Of a stretch of DNA of 64,000 nt, positions 1-9,009 are shown piece by piece. The DNA is from Prevotella sp. GTDB taxonomy: Bacteria; Bacteroidota; Bacteroidia; Bacteroidales; Bacteroidaceae. The translations under genes and the position numbers were made by a program. The number at the start of each line of letters is the position of its first letter. Position 1 is the stretch's first letter. Below the pieces are notes generated by a model that was not told the DNA's origin, did no database searches, and saw only the letters and a list, made by a program, of their open reading frames with translations. The stretch lies in contig JAFZAH010000040.1 in the NCBI GenBank assembly GCA_017548275.1, positions 186,001 to 250,000 on the forward strand. The letters run 5' to 3'.

Positions 1-1453
1 CGGCAAGGTAAGCATCACGGTTCTTCTCGTCGGGTGTGATGACGGCAAGTTTCTTGAGTGTTGAGAACGCCTCATCATGGTCTTTGTAGATGCCACAGCC
101 CATACCTGCGCCTTTTGCTGCACCCACACTGCCATCGGTCTCGTAGAGTTCGATGGTGGCACCGCTGACAGCAGCGAGCGTGTCACGGAACAACGGGCTG
201 AGGAACATGTTAGCCTTTCCTGCGTGGATTTTCTTGATGTCCATACCCATCTGCTGCATCACTTCCATGCCATAGCAGAAACTGAAGACGATACCTTCCT
301 GGGCAGCACGCATGAGGTGAGCCTTTCCGTGCTTGTTGAAGTTGACGCCATTGATAGAGCATCCAATCTCGCGGTTTTCAAGCACGCGCTCAGCACCATT
401 ACCAAACGGAATAATGGTAACGCCCTCACTACCGATGGGCACACTGTCAGTCAACGTGTTCATATCAGCATAAGAGATACCTTCTGGTGCGATGGTACGT
501 CTTACCCAAGCATTGAGGATACCTGTACCGTTAATGCACAGAAGTACGCCAAGACGGTTGAGATCTTGCGTGTAGTTGACGTGCGCAAATGTGTTGACAC
601 GGCTCTTCGGGTCGTAATTGGTCTCGCCTAACACACCATAAACCACACCGGATGTGCCAGCGGTAGATGCGATTTCACCGGGATTGAACACATTCAGCGA
701 CAAAGCGTTGTTGGGCTGGTCACCACCACGATAAGAGATAGGAGTACCTTCCTTCAAACCCAATTCTGCGGCAGCCTCAGCACACACTTCACTCTGAATG
801 CTGAAAGTGGGCACGATATCAGGAATAACGGTCTCGTTGAATCCGTAGTAATCGAGGAGGAATTTTGCGACTTTCTTGTCTTTGAAATCCCACATCATAC
901 CTTCACTCAGTCCGCTGATGGTGGTATTGGCCACTCCACTCAATCTCATGGCGATATAATCACCGGGTAGCATGATTTTATCGATGCGGTCGAAGAGTTC
1001 GGGTTCATTCTCTTTCACCCAAGCCAATTTAGCCGCAGTAAAGTTGCCTGGAGAGTTGAGCAGATGTCCTAAACATTGCTCCGCACCCAGTTCGTTGAAT
1101 GCTTTCTCGCCATAAGGAACGGCTCTTGAGTCACACCAGATGATGGAAGGACGGAGCACTTTCTGCTCTTTATCAACGCAAACGAGTCCATGCATCTGAT
1201 AGGAGATACCTATCGCCTTGATTTCATCAGCCGTGGCACCTGTCTCGGCCATGATTTTTTTCAAACTCAATTTGGCGTTATCCCACCACATCTGAGGATC
1301 TTGTTCTGCCCATCCTGCCTTGACGGCTGTAATGGGTGCCTCACGCTCAGGGAAGAAAGCCGATGCAGCGCATTCACCGCTGTCAGCGTTAACTAATGAT
1401 GCCTTAACGGAACTACTGCCGACATCAAATCCTAATAAATATCTTTTAGCCAT
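1..1453 (-). CDS. xylB: Xylulokinase (FGGY family), 3' end cut by window edge
   Basis: Phosphorylates D-xylulose to xylulose-5-phosphate, feeding xylose into the pentose phosphate pathway in the cytoplasm. The reading frame starts at ATG (1451-1453) and runs off the left edge, giving 484 codons, so nearly all of a family member of about 490-500 residues is present. The N-terminus shows the FGGY phosphate-binding segment LGFDVGSSSVK. Further on are SYQMHGLV, the catalytic-region GGDQPNNAL and a glycine-rich ATP-binding GSVGAAKGAG near the visible end. No strong -33/-7 promoter was found upstream. A xylose isomerase gene often follows xylB in this group but would lie outside the window. Another FGGY sugar kinase is possible, but the sequence fits xylulokinase best. 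Confidence 0.9.
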   Translation of the reverse strand, partial: MAKRYLLGFDVGSSSVKASLVNADSGECAASAFFPEREAPITAVKAGWAEQDPQMWWDNAKLSLKKIMAETGATADEIKAIGISYQMHGLVCVDKEQKVLRPSIIWCDSRAVPYGEKAFNELGAEQCLGHLLNSPGNFTAAKLAWVKENEPELFDRIDKIMLPGDYIAMRLSGVANTTISGLSEGMMWDFKDKKVAKFLLDYYGFNETVIPDIVPTFSIQSEVCAEAAAELGLKEGTPISYRGGDQPNNALSLNVFNPGEIASTAGTSGVVYGVLGETNYDPKSRVNTFAHVNYTQDLNRLGVLLCINGTGILNAWVRRTIAPEGISYADMNTLTDSVPIGSEGVTIIPFGNGAERVLENREIGCSINGVNFNKHGKAHLMRAAQEGIVFSFCYGMEVMQQMGMDIKKIHAGKANMFLSPLFRDTLAAVSGATIELYETDGSVGAAKGAGMGCGIYKDHDEAFSTLKKLAVITPDEKNRDAYLA

Positions 1454-1594
1454 AAATAATGTATGAGTAACAAAATTCTTTATATAATACGCATTAGAAA
1501 TGATTCCCCCCTCAGAAAAGTAGTTATTTTAGATTTTTTAAGAACTTGCTGTCATCACCCTTGACATGCAGACTATCCTCATTGAATGCAGGTA

Positions 1595-1924
1595 TCAAAA
1601 CAGGCTCAAAGTCTTGTCATCTTCCACCACCCTCGTTCTCTTTTCTTTTTCCTCGTTTTCGTCAGCAAATTGCATAAGCAACTGTCTTGCCTCCGCTGAG
1701 TTTTTATTAAGTTTATAGATGCCCCATTGTATTTTCTCAACCAGTCCGTCAGAGGTTCTGGAGTTATTTTGCAGGAACGTCGCGACACATTGGCGTATTT
1801 CTTTCAGACTGTGTGTCTCAAAGAAAGAGTTGCAGTTGTTGAAGACATGTCGTGCGATTTTATCCACTTTCAGTCCTTTATCTCCTGCGCTTGTCAATAT
1901 GTTCAATATCTCCTGTTCGTACAT
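1595..1924 (-). CDS. Small winged-helix-like hypothetical protein
   Basis: 109 residues, ATG at 1922-1924. The first 30 residues (MYEQEILNILTSAG, then GLKVDKIARHVFN) read like the first helices of a HARE-HTH or RpoE-type winged helix. A wing-like strand pair follows near residues 60-75 (VEKIQWGIYKL). The C-terminus is highly charged (ENEEKEKRTR). It lies between xylB and another small winged-helix gene, all on the same strand, but a strong terminator (1943-1981) separates it from the upstream neighbour, so it probably has its own start of transcription. I do not recognise a named family; a DNA-binding or transcription-associated role is inference. Confidence 0.6.
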   Translation of the reverse strand: MYEQEILNILTSAGDKGLKVDKIARHVFNNCNSFFETHSLKEIRQCVATFLQNNSRTSDGLVEKIQWGIYKLNKNSAEARQLLMQFADENEEKEKRTRVVEDDKTLSLF

Positions 1925-1942
1925 GAAGAAATTCCATGTTTA

Positions 1943-1981
1943 CAAAAAAGAGGGCTGGTACACTTTCATTACCAGCCCTCT
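1943..1981 (-). terminator. Rho-independent terminator of the 94-residue winged-helix gene
   Basis: Perfect 11-bp inverted repeat (1950-1960 and 1970-1980) with a 9-base loop, followed on the minus strand by a run of T (1943-1949). It lies just after the stop of the gene at 2001-2285. Confidence 0.85.
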
Positions 1982-2000
1982 CCCATTTTATGATGCTTTA

Positions 2001-2285
2001 TTAAGCCAATGCAATTTTCTCTGCGTCATCCTTCACTTTACCTTCCTTAAGCAGCCATCCGATTCCGAGTAAAGCCTCTTCCTCAGAGATTTTAGCCTGC
2101 TTGGCAATTTCTTTCACAGAAAGAGCCTTCTCGGCGGTAGCAAGAGCCTGATACACGTCACCGGCTTTGAAGCCTACGTTCTCAGCGTTAATCACTACTT
2201 CTACCTTTTTCACTGCTTTCTTAGCAGGAGCCTTCTTTGCTGCTGCTTTCGGAGTTGCCTCCTTTGTTGCTTTCTTTTCTGCCAT
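2001..2285 (-). CDS. Winged-helix protein with histone H1-like Lys/Ala tail
   Basis: 94 residues. Residues 1-28 are almost only Lys, Ala, Pro, Thr and Glu (for example AAAKKAPAKKAVKK), like the basic tails of H1/Hc1-type DNA-binding proteins. Residues 30-94 form a compact winged helix-turn-helix (GDVYQALATAEKALSVKEIA, then EEALLGIGWLLKEGKV) resembling the DUF2582 winged-helix family. It has a textbook promoter at 2349-2380 with a leader of about 57 bases and a strong terminator, so it is a highly expressed-looking single-gene unit. A nucleoid-associated or chromatin-like role is inferred from the tail; the wing fold is the firmer call. Confidence 0.75.
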   Translation of the reverse strand: MAEKKATKEATPKAAAKKAPAKKAVKKVEVVINAENVGFKAGDVYQALATAEKALSVKEIAKQAKISEEEALLGIGWLLKEGKVKDDAEKIALA

Positions 2286-2348
2286 AATTTTTTTAGTAAA
2301 CTAATTAATTCTACACAGGGATATAGATTATCCTTTTGAAATCTGCTG

Positions 2349-2380
2349 CAAAATTACAGTGATTTGATGTAAGAATCAAA
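2349..2380 (-). promoter_or_regulatory. Bacteroidota promoter of the winged-helix gene
   Basis: On the minus strand: TTTG (2377-2380), 20 bases, TAATTTTG (2349-2356). This is an exact match to the TTTG/TAnnTTTG consensus, with a predicted transcript start near 2343. Confidence 0.8.
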
Positions 2381-2475
2381 TAATTTTACCTAAAAATGGC
2401 AGTCGGTTTGAGTGAAATGACTTAAACTTCGAATTTCTTGACATACATCAACCCAAATGGGTCAAAATCAGCTGG

Positions 2476-4239
2476 TTATTCGTTGGTTGGGGTGACTTTT
2501 ATCAAGAGTTCATCGAGTTGTTTTTGGTCAATGACCGACGGTGCGTCGAGCATAACATCGCGTCCTGAATTGTTTTTCGGGAATGCGATGCAGTCGCGGA
2601 TGGAGTCAAGTCCTGCCATGATAGATACGAACCGGTCGAGACCGAATGCGAGTCCTGCATGAGGCGGTGCCCCATACTTGAACGCATTGATAAGGAATCC
2701 GAATTGCGCCATGGCTCTCTCGGGTGTGAAACCGAGAATATTGAACATCTTCTCCTGTAGTTTTCCGTCATGGATACGGAGGGAACCGCCACCGAGCTCT
2801 ACACCATTGCATACGAAATCGTACGCCTTAGCCCTCACCTTCTCAGGATGCTCTTCGAGCAAGGGTATATCATCGGGATTAGGCATAGTAAATGGATGGT
2901 GCACTGCCATGAGGCGCTGTTCTTCATCGCTCCACTCAAAGAGTGGAAAGTCAATGATCCACAGGCACTCGAAACGGTCTTTATCACGTAATCCGAGACG
3001 CTCGCCCATCTCAAGGCGCAATGTGCAAAGTTGCGTGCGAGTCTTATTGGCGTTGTCGCCACTGAGGATGAGCACGAGGTCGCCATCTTTGGCGCCTGTC
3101 TTTTCCTTCAAAGCAGCCCACACTTCCGGTGTATAGAATTTATCAATACTCGATTTGACGGTTCCGTCTTCATTAAACTTGACATAGACCAACCCTTTTG
3201 CACCCACCTGCGGACGTTTCACAAATTCGGTAAGTTGGTCAAGTTGTTTGCGGGTGTAATTGGCACATCCCGGCACACAGATGCCACCGATGTATTCAGC
3301 ACTGTCGAACACGGGGAAAGTGCCTGTACATTTGAGCACATCCATCAGTTCGACAAACTCCATACCGAAACGAAGGTCGGGCTTATCGGAACCGAAACGG
3401 CGCATGGCCTCGTGCCATGTCATCTGCAGAAGTTTGGTTGGTAATTCCACACCGCGCACTTCTTTGAATAGATGACGTGCCATATCCTCGAAGAGGTCGA
3501 TGACATCGTCTTGTTCCACGAAAGACATCTCGCAGTCAATCTGCGTAAACTCGGGTTGCCGGTCTGCACGCAGGTCTTCGTCACGGAAGCATTTGGCTAT
3601 CTGGAAATAGCGGTCGAAACCACTGATCATGAGCAACTGCTTCAATGTCTGGGGGCTCTGCGGAAGGGCATAGAACTGCCCCGGATTCATACGTGAAGGA
3701 ACCACAAAATCACGTGCACCCTCTGGCGTAGAACCAATGAGAATCGGCGTCTCCACTTCGATGAAATCCCTTTCGTCGAGGAAATTACGTATGAGGATAG
3801 TCATGCGGTGACGCAACTCAAGATTCTTACGCACAGCATTTCTCCGAAGGTCGAGATAACGGTATTTCATACGGATATCGTCGCCGCCGTCGGAGTTGTC
3901 TTCGATGGTAAAGGGCGGGGTGATGCTCTCGCTGAGCACATTGAGTTCAGAAACGATGATTTCCACGTCGCCAGTGGGCAGGTTCTTGTTCTTGCTCACG
4001 CGCTCGTTGACCTCGCCTTTGACCTGAATACAATATTCGCGCCCCAATTTATTGGCACGGTCGCACAGGTCCTCATTCAAGGCCTCATTGAAAACCAATT
4101 GCGTAATACCATACCTGTCACGCAGGTCAACGAAGGTCATGCCTCCCATTTTTCGTGTACGCTGCACCCATCCAGCAAGCGTCACCTGTTTGCCCGCGTA
4201 ACTGAGTCTCAATTCCCCACAAGTGTTCGTTCTATACAT
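2476..4239 (-). CDS. aspS: Aspartyl-tRNA synthetase
   Basis: Charges tRNA-Asp with aspartate in the cytoplasm. 587 residues, the usual bacterial length. Residues 1-110 form the OB-fold anticodon-binding domain ([20 protein letters not shown]). The class II catalytic core follows, with motif 2 ([18 protein letters not shown]), an inserted bacterial GAD domain around residues 290-420, and motif 3 ([15 protein letters not shown]) near the end. The start is ATG at 4237-4239, 22 bases after the predicted transcript start. It is transcribed alone from the promoter at 4268-4299. Confidence 0.97.
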   Translation of the reverse strand: MYRTNTCGELRLSYAGKQVTLAGWVQRTRKMGGMTFVDLRDRYGITQLVFNEALNEDLCDRANKLGREYCIQVKGEVNERVSKNKNLPTGDVEIIVSELNVLSESITPPFTIEDNSDGGDDIRMKYRYLDLRRNAVRKNLELRHRMTILIRNFLDERDFIEVETPILIGSTPEGARDFVVPSRMNPGQFYALPQSPQTLKQLLMISGFDRYFQIAKCFRDEDLRADRQPEFTQIDCEMSFVEQDDVIDLFEDMARHLFKEVRGVELPTKLLQMTWHEAMRRFGSDKPDLRFGMEFVELMDVLKCTGTFPVFDSAEYIGGICVPGCANYTRKQLDQLTEFVKRPQVGAKGLVYVKFNEDGTVKSSIDKFYTPEVWAALKEKTGAKDGDLVLILSGDNANKTRTQLCTLRLEMGERLGLRDKDRFECLWIIDFPLFEWSDEEQRLMAVHHPFTMPNPDDIPLLEEHPEKVRAKAYDFVCNGVELGGGSLRIHDGKLQEKMFNILGFTPERAMAQFGFLINAFKYGAPPHAGLAFGLDRFVSIMAGLDSIRDCIAFPKNNSGRDVMLDAPSVIDQKQLDELLIKVTPTNE

Positions 4240-4267
4240 AAATAGATGATATTATCTTTAGTGACTG

Positions 4268-4299
4268 CAAAATTACACTATTTGCACGAAATGACCAAA
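4268..4299 (-). promoter_or_regulatory. Promoter of aspS
   Basis: Minus strand TTTG (4296-4299), 20-base spacer, TAATTTTG (4268-4275); an exact Bacteroidota promoter. No terminator-like hairpin was seen between it and the divergent methyltransferase gene. Confidence 0.8.
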
Positions 4300-4545
4300 A
4301 AATCGAGTGAATTATTGAACAATAAGATTTCATCGTTTTCATTATCGGACGGGGGCGTGAATGGTATCATGGCATACACAATGGAGATGGCACAATGAAT
4401 AAAGATTACAAAGAGTGTTTTTTTGCAATAAAAGTTAATTCTTTTATGAGTATGAAAGGAATTTGTGTGAAAGTAGTATCTTTGCATAAGTTTTATATAT
4501 GAAAGCCTCTCACAGTGAGAGTCAGGACAATAAACAGACATTGAC

Positions 4546-5334
4546 GTGCTGAGCAAAAACCAACTGAAGAACCTGAAACGGCTGGAATTGAAGAAATTCC
4601 GGCAGGAGACGGGATTGTTTGTGGCAGAAGGGCCGAAAGCCGTCGGCGACTTGGCTGAGTTAACCTCACCGCAAACCATCATCACCACGGAGGATTATAA
4701 GGGCTTGAAGGACTGCGGTTGCGAGCGCATCATTGTCAGTGAGGAGGAGTTGCGCCGTGCGAGTTTTCTGCAACACCCTCAACAGGTGATAGGCATATTC
4801 CGCCAACCAATCTATACGCCCGAAGAACGCGAGCAAACAATCATGTCTGCCCGCAATGAGTTGGTGCTGGCTTTAGATGGTGTGCAAGATCCCGGCAACA
4901 TGGGCACAATTATACGTGTGGCAGACTGGTTTGGCATCCGCACCATCATATGCAGCCATCACAGTGCCGACGTGTGGAATCCGAAAGTGGTGCAAGCAAC
5001 TATGGGAAGCATCGCCCGTGTGAAAATCCTCTATGAGTCATTAGAAGAGGTGATTCGACGGTTAGGAGATGACGTCCCGGTATATGGAACACTGCTTGAC
5101 GGCGAAAACATGTACGAAGAGGAATTGAGCCATCACGGCATCATCATCATGGGAAATGAAGGCAATGGCATCAGCGAAAGTATCAGGCAACAGGTCAACA
5201 GACGACTGCTGATACCCCGTTATTCAATGGGGAACACTCATGCCGAAAGTCTGAATGTGGCTATTGCGACGGCGGTGGTTTGCAGCGAATTCAGACGCCG
5301 CCTACCTACAGCACCTTCTCAAGAAAGCATTTGA
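4546..5334 (+). CDS. TrmH/SpoU-family RNA 2'-O-methyltransferase
   Basis: Transfers methyl from S-adenosylmethionine to a ribose 2'-OH in rRNA or tRNA. 262 residues. The N-terminal L7Ae-like substrate-binding part (residues 1-95) holds the ETGLFVAEGPKAV segment of the family. The SPOUT knot domain shows motif 1 (DPGNMGTIIRVADWFG), motif 2 (IIIMGNEGNGIS) and motif 3 (SMGNTHAESLNVAIATAV). The start codon is GTG at 4546; no in-frame ATG precedes it. A -7 element TATCTTTG lies at 4477-4484 without a good -33 partner. The exact target nucleotide cannot be read from sequence, so no symbol is given. Two plus-strand genes follow within 62 bases of each other and may be co-transcribed. Confidence 0.9.
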   Translation: MLSKNQLKNLKRLELKKFRQETGLFVAEGPKAVGDLAELTSPQTIITTEDYKGLKDCGCERIIVSEEELRRASFLQHPQQVIGIFRQPIYTPEEREQTIMSARNELVLALDGVQDPGNMGTIIRVADWFGIRTIICSHHSADVWNPKVVQATMGSIARVKILYESLEEVIRRLGDDVPVYGTLLDGENMYEEELSHHGIIIMGNEGNGISESIRQQVNRRLLIPRYSMGNTHAESLNVAIATAVVCSEFRRRLPTAPSQESI

Positions 5335-5375
5335 ACTTTGCATGTATTTGCATTGCACGAAACATATCATACAAC

Positions 5376-6248
5376 ATGGAACAAGAAGAGATATTTAAGA
5401 TAAGGAGCGCCAAAGGATGTATATCCGCTGCTTGGAAATGGTGCTGTGACCAATTGGGAAGCCTGTTCAGACGCACATGGTTGCCGATAACGCTATTGAG
5501 CGTGTTTGCTGCTGTGTGCAGAGCACTTTGTTACCTGCAATCCCGACAAATAACAGGTAATATTTGGCTGACCATCGGTATCATCATATCAAGCATCTGT
5601 GTTTTTGCCGCATGCGCTTGGGCCATCTCCCGCTTATATCAACTGTTGAGCAGTCCAGCAGGAAAGAAGAACATGCTACGCAGTGCATGGGCTTTATTTT
5701 GCGCCTGCGTGCTATTTGTGATAATTGGTTTTGCCGTCTATGGTATAACATTGTTGACAGGTCATCAGTGGTGGATAATAGTGCTGAGCGGAACGATATT
5801 GTTGCTTTTGACCCTTCCGATACATTATTATCATGTAAGATACATCAGCGAGGAGCCTACCCCACCCTCGTCGGCAATTGCCAATTATATAAAAGGTTTT
5901 CCAAATGGATTGTGTCGGGGATATCGCTATTTGGGCAAACTTCTGACAACGAACGTTCTTACGTTGTTGATGTTGTTGACCATCACAGCCATAATGGCAA
6001 TACCTGTGGTGACGATAAGCATTGCCGAGATTCAATCCCTCAGTGGTGCCACGATGGGCGACCCGTACGACATGCCAGGCTCTTTTATCTGGCTGTTGGC
6101 CGCCATCACATTCGTTTTCATATGGTTGTTCTATTTCCTTTGGCAATTCCTCACCGTCGTGAACTTTTACCAATATGGCTCCATCGAAGAACACCACCGC
6201 GAGAAACAAGTATCAATAAAGGTGGATTCTGACAATTCTCCATCCTAA
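5376..6248 (+). CDS. Polytopic membrane protein of unknown function
   Basis: 290 residues starting at ATG 5376 (MEQEEIFKIRSAKG); a longer frame exists but its extra 32 residues look like translated spacer. About six hydrophobic segments are visible: LPITLLSVFAAV, IWLTIGIIISSICV, ALFCACVLFVIIGF, WWIIVLSGTILLLL, NVLTLLMLLTITAIMA and FIWLLAAITFVFIW. The C-terminal tail is short and charged. It sits 41 bases after the RNA methyltransferase and 61 before hisB on the same strand. I do not recognise the family. No transporter signature or catalytic motif is evident. Confidence 0.8.
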   Translation: MEQEEIFKIRSAKGCISAAWKWCCDQLGSLFRRTWLPITLLSVFAAVCRALCYLQSRQITGNIWLTIGIIISSICVFAACAWAISRLYQLLSSPAGKKNMLRSAWALFCACVLFVIIGFAVYGITLLTGHQWWIIVLSGTILLLLTLPIHYYHVRYISEEPTPPSSAIANYIKGFPNGLCRGYRYLGKLLTTNVLTLLMLLTITAIMAIPVVTISIAEIQSLSGATMGDPYDMPGSFIWLLAAITFVFIWLFYFLWQFLTVVNFYQYGSIEEHHREKQVSIKVDSDNSPS

Positions 6249-6309
6249 CTCCATCAAAAACAACCAGTATCAACTCCAATAATGATATTTCTGAAATAAC
6301 AATTAGGCT

Positions 6310-7383
6310 ATGGCTGAAAGAATACTATTCATCGACCGCGACGGCACATTGATAGAAGAACCCGCAGATGAGCAGATAGACTCATTTGAGAAACTGCGGT
6401 TTACAAAAGGTGTATTCAAGAATTTGGGTTTTATCCGCAAAAACTTGGACTTTAAGTTCGTCATGGTAAGTAATCAAGACGGATTGGGTACAGCGAGTTT
6501 TCCAGAAGACACATTCTGGCCTGTACACAATTTCATCTTACAAGCATTGTCAGACGAAGGCATCACCTTCGACGCCTTTCATATCGACCGCCATTTTCCT
6601 GAAGACCATCATCCCGACCGTAAGCCCGGAACTGGTATGCTCAAGGAATATATCGACAACGATAAATATGACTTGAAAAACAGTTATGTGATAGGTGACC
6701 GCGAGACCGACCGACTGTTGGCGGAAAACCTTGGATGTAAGGCCATGATATTGGGAGAAAACGGCATGACATGGCCTAAAATAGCGGAGATATTATTTGC
6801 CGGTGAGCGCATCGCAGAATCGCACCGCGTGACCAAAGAGACAGATATCTACGTACTTGTAAACCTGGATGGAAGTGGTAAGTGCGACATTCAAACGGGA
6901 CTTGGCTTCTTCGATCATATGCTCGAACAAATAGCCAAGCACGGCAGTATGGATTTGGAGATAAGAGCAAAAGGTGACTTGCATGTAGATGAACATCATA
7001 CCATAGAAGACACCGCCATCGTATTGGGTGAATGCCTGTTGAAGGCATTGGGCGATAAGCGGGGTATCGAGAGATATGGATACACGTTACCCATGGACGA
7101 TTGTCTGTGCAGTGTAGCCTTGGATTTCGGTGGACGTCCCTGGTTGGTATGGGACGCGACCTTCAATCGTGAACGGGTTGGAGAGATGCCCACAGAGATG
7201 TTTCTCCATTTCTTTAAGAGTCTGAGCGATGCGGCACGCATGAACCTGAACATAAAGGCAGAAGGCGAAAATGAACATCACAAAATAGAGGGGATTTTCA
7301 AAGCATTGGCCAGAGCACTGAAGATGGCTGTGCGTCGAGATATCGAACACTACCAGTTACCTTCGAGCAAAGGAACACTTTAG
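6310..7383 (+). CDS. hisB: Bifunctional histidinol-phosphatase / imidazoleglycerol-phosphate dehydratase
   Basis: Catalyses two steps of histidine synthesis: dehydration of imidazoleglycerol phosphate and dephosphorylation of histidinol phosphate. 357 residues. The N-terminal HAD phosphatase (about 1-165) has the DxD motif [12 protein letters not shown] (Asp9, Asp11), and [10 protein letters not shown]. The C-terminal IGP dehydratase (about 168-357) has [31 protein letters not shown] and the second metal site [10 protein letters not shown]. Other his genes are not in the window, so hisB is separated from the rest of the pathway or the cluster is split. A run of heptamer repeats starts immediately after its stop. 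Confidence 0.96.
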   Translation: MAERILFIDRDGTLIEEPADEQIDSFEKLRFTKGVFKNLGFIRKNLDFKFVMVSNQDGLGTASFPEDTFWPVHNFILQALSDEGITFDAFHIDRHFPEDHHPDRKPGTGMLKEYIDNDKYDLKNSYVIGDRETDRLLAENLGCKAMILGENGMTWPKIAEILFAGERIAESHRVTKETDIYVLVNLDGSGKCDIQTGLGFFDHMLEQIAKHGSMDLEIRAKGDLHVDEHHTIEDTAIVLGECLLKALGDKRGIERYGYTLPMDDCLCSVALDFGGRPWLVWDATFNRERVGEMPTEMFLHFFKSLSDAARMNLNIKAEGENEHHKIEGIFKALARALKMAVRRDIEHYQLPSSKGTL

Positions 7384-7424
7384 AACGTGGAACGTTGAAC
7401 GTTGAACATGGAACGTTGAACGTT
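7384..7424. repeat. GAACGTT heptamer tandem repeat
   Basis: Five to six imperfect 7-base units (GAACGTT, with variants GTGGAAC and GAACATG) start right after the hisB stop. AACGTT is itself a palindrome. A related GAATGTT/GAATGAC array occurs upstream of gmd at 36456-36492. Confidence 0.7.
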
Positions 7425-7470
7425 ATGATTTGAGCACATAACACTCTACCCAAAATAAAATAGGCGAATA

Positions 7471-7502
7471 TTTGGTGATTTCTTTTTTTTACCGTATTTT
7501 TG
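7471..7502 (+). promoter_or_regulatory. Promoter of the Sel1-repeat gene
   Basis: TTTG (7471-7474), 20 bases, TATTTTTG (7495-7502); exact consensus, predicted leader about 42 bases. Confidence 0.8.
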
Positions 7503-7549
7503 CGGAGTAAACCATGAATACTAACCATTCACTAAAACCATAACCGAAT

Positions 7550-8482
7550 ATGAAGAAAAGCATCTTTTTCAGTGTATTGACCGCATTATTGATGTTGTTC
7601 TCCAACAACATACAAGCACAGATAGAAGGCATCAACCCGGAAGACGAGGCCATTAAACAGTTGCAGAAAGACGCTGAAGCCGGTGACCGCACCGCACAGT
7701 TCAACTTAGGCAACCGTTACCATGACGGATTAGGTGTCAGCCAAAACTACAAAAAGGCTGTACAATGGTATGAGAAATCCGCCAATCAGGGGTTCGTCTA
7801 TGCGCAGTATAATCTTGGCATCGCCTATCAGAAAGGTGAAGGCGTGAAAAAAGACCTGGAAGAAGCAGCCAAATGGTTTGAGTTGGCCGCGGAGCAAGAT
7901 TATCCCAACGCACAATTGAACTTGGGCAATGCCTACTATTATGGAAATGGTGTGGAAAAAGATTTGGAAAAAGCCGCCTACTGGTATACCAAAGCCTCCG
8001 AAAACGGAGTGACAAGCGGTTCGTTGAATTTGGCCAATGCCTATTATTTCGGCAACGGTGTGGCCCAGAACTACAAACATGCTTTCCGTCTGTATCAAGT
8101 ATGCGCAGAAAAGAATCACCCCACGGCACAATTAATGATTGGCAGTTGCTATGAAGAGGGGCACGGCGTGAATCAGGATTTCTCGAAGGCGTTCGAATAT
8201 TATCAGAAAGCTGCCTCAAACGGTCAGACATCAGCCTACAACAATATGGGGCGCATGTTGATTGAGGGAAAAGGTGTGGAACAAGACATTGACGCCGGTT
8301 TGCAGTGCTATCAGGTGGCAATCGAATCGGGCAATCTGGAATCTTTGTATAACTTGGCCATTGTATATTATGAAGGAAAAGGTGTGACCAAAGACCGCAA
8401 GAAAGCAAAGAAACTGATGAAACAGGCTGCCGACAAGGGGTTGGTCAACGCCCAGTATTTCATAAAACATAATAAATTCTGA
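7550..8482 (+). CDS. Secreted Sel1-like (TPR) repeat protein
   Basis: 310 residues. The N-terminal signal peptide (about 1-24, hydrophobic core SVLTALLMLF, ending IQAQ) predicts export to the periplasm. Residues 40-305 are about seven Sel1 repeats of 36 residues, each with the pattern A-x-x-x-L-G-x-x-Y-x-x-G-x-G-V-x-x-(D/N)-x-x-K-A. Sel1 arrays form right-handed solenoids that scaffold protein-protein contacts; no catalytic domain is attached. The gene has its own strong promoter and is followed 31 bases later by a small unknown gene. Its partner is unknown. Confidence 0.88.
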   Translation: MKKSIFFSVLTALLMLFSNNIQAQIEGINPEDEAIKQLQKDAEAGDRTAQFNLGNRYHDGLGVSQNYKKAVQWYEKSANQGFVYAQYNLGIAYQKGEGVKKDLEEAAKWFELAAEQDYPNAQLNLGNAYYYGNGVEKDLEKAAYWYTKASENGVTSGSLNLANAYYFGNGVAQNYKHAFRLYQVCAEKNHPTAQLMIGSCYEEGHGVNQDFSKAFEYYQKAASNGQTSAYNNMGRMLIEGKGVEQDIDAGLQCYQVAIESGNLESLYNLAIVYYEGKGVTKDRKKAKKLMKQAADKGLVNAQYFIKHNKF

Positions 8483-8513
8483 CCTCAGAACCACCTTTTA
8501 TATTGGTTTTAAC

Positions 8514-8915
8514 ATGAGAATCCGGAAGAAGCGCAAATCGTCAACCTCTGACGAATCGGTTCAGGAATTATCGCTCTTTGGTCAGGAAGAATGGACTGAG
8601 ACTGAAGAGGAACCGACAGAGCCCCCCCCGTCGGTATTAGATGACATGTGCTGGGCCGTGACCTATCTGCGCTCTCTCAATGACATTAACAGCACACGTG
8701 TCATCGCCATGGAGACGTCGATGATAGTTCAGTCGCAATGGACAGCCGACCAAGTTTACGTGCTACAATCATTACAAGGCAGTAAATTAGAGGGTCGAAA
8801 AGTAGCCTCCCTTTGTTACGCCAGTTTTATGCAGGCCTTTCCCAACATGATAGACCATCTGGACTTGGATTATTACGATGTTTATCAAGCAGCATTAGCA
8901 ACTATAGGAGAATAA
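8514..8915 (+). CDS. Hypothetical protein, acidic/proline N-terminus
   Basis: 133 residues, no family recognised. It begins with a basic stretch (MRIRKKRK), then an acidic linker (EEWTETEEEPTEPPP). A compact predicted-helical domain follows from about residue 45 (SVLDDMCWAVTYLRSLNDIN). No signal peptide or membrane segment is present. The linker is encoded over a run of eight C bases near 8623-8630, a possible slippage site. It sits 31 bases after the Sel1-repeat gene and is probably co-transcribed with it. A palindrome at 8959-8986 follows. Confidence 0.65.
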   Translation: MRIRKKRKSSTSDESVQELSLFGQEEWTETEEEPTEPPPSVLDDMCWAVTYLRSLNDINSTRVIAMETSMIVQSQWTADQVYVLQSLQGSKLEGRKVASLCYASFMQAFPNMIDHLDLDYYDVYQAALATIGE

Positions 8916-8958
8916 ACACATACCCATCCATAGGAAAAGCGAATTACGATAATACAGC

Positions 8959-8986
8959 AGAGGGGAGCACCGTGGTGCTCCCCTCT
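8959..8986. terminator. Palindrome between convergent genes
   Basis: Perfect 13-bp inverted repeat with a 2-base centre between the convergent ends of the 133-residue gene and rny. There is no T-run on either side, so a terminator role is plausible but not certain. Confidence 0.55.
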
Positions 8987-9009
8987 AGCATAATTATGTG
9001 GTCCATTGA

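Noticed and set aside
77..631. Plus-strand frame of 184 residues over xylB
   Set aside because: Overlaps the conserved xylulokinase frame; no recognisable domain, promoter or signal.
1719..2072. Plus-strand frames opposite the two small winged-helix genes
   Set aside because: They cross the terminator of the minus-strand gene and have no coherent protein features.
8623..8630. Run of eight C as a programmed frameshift
   Set aside because: The downstream frame is continuous with the upstream one; no second product is apparent. Noted only as a slippage-prone tract.
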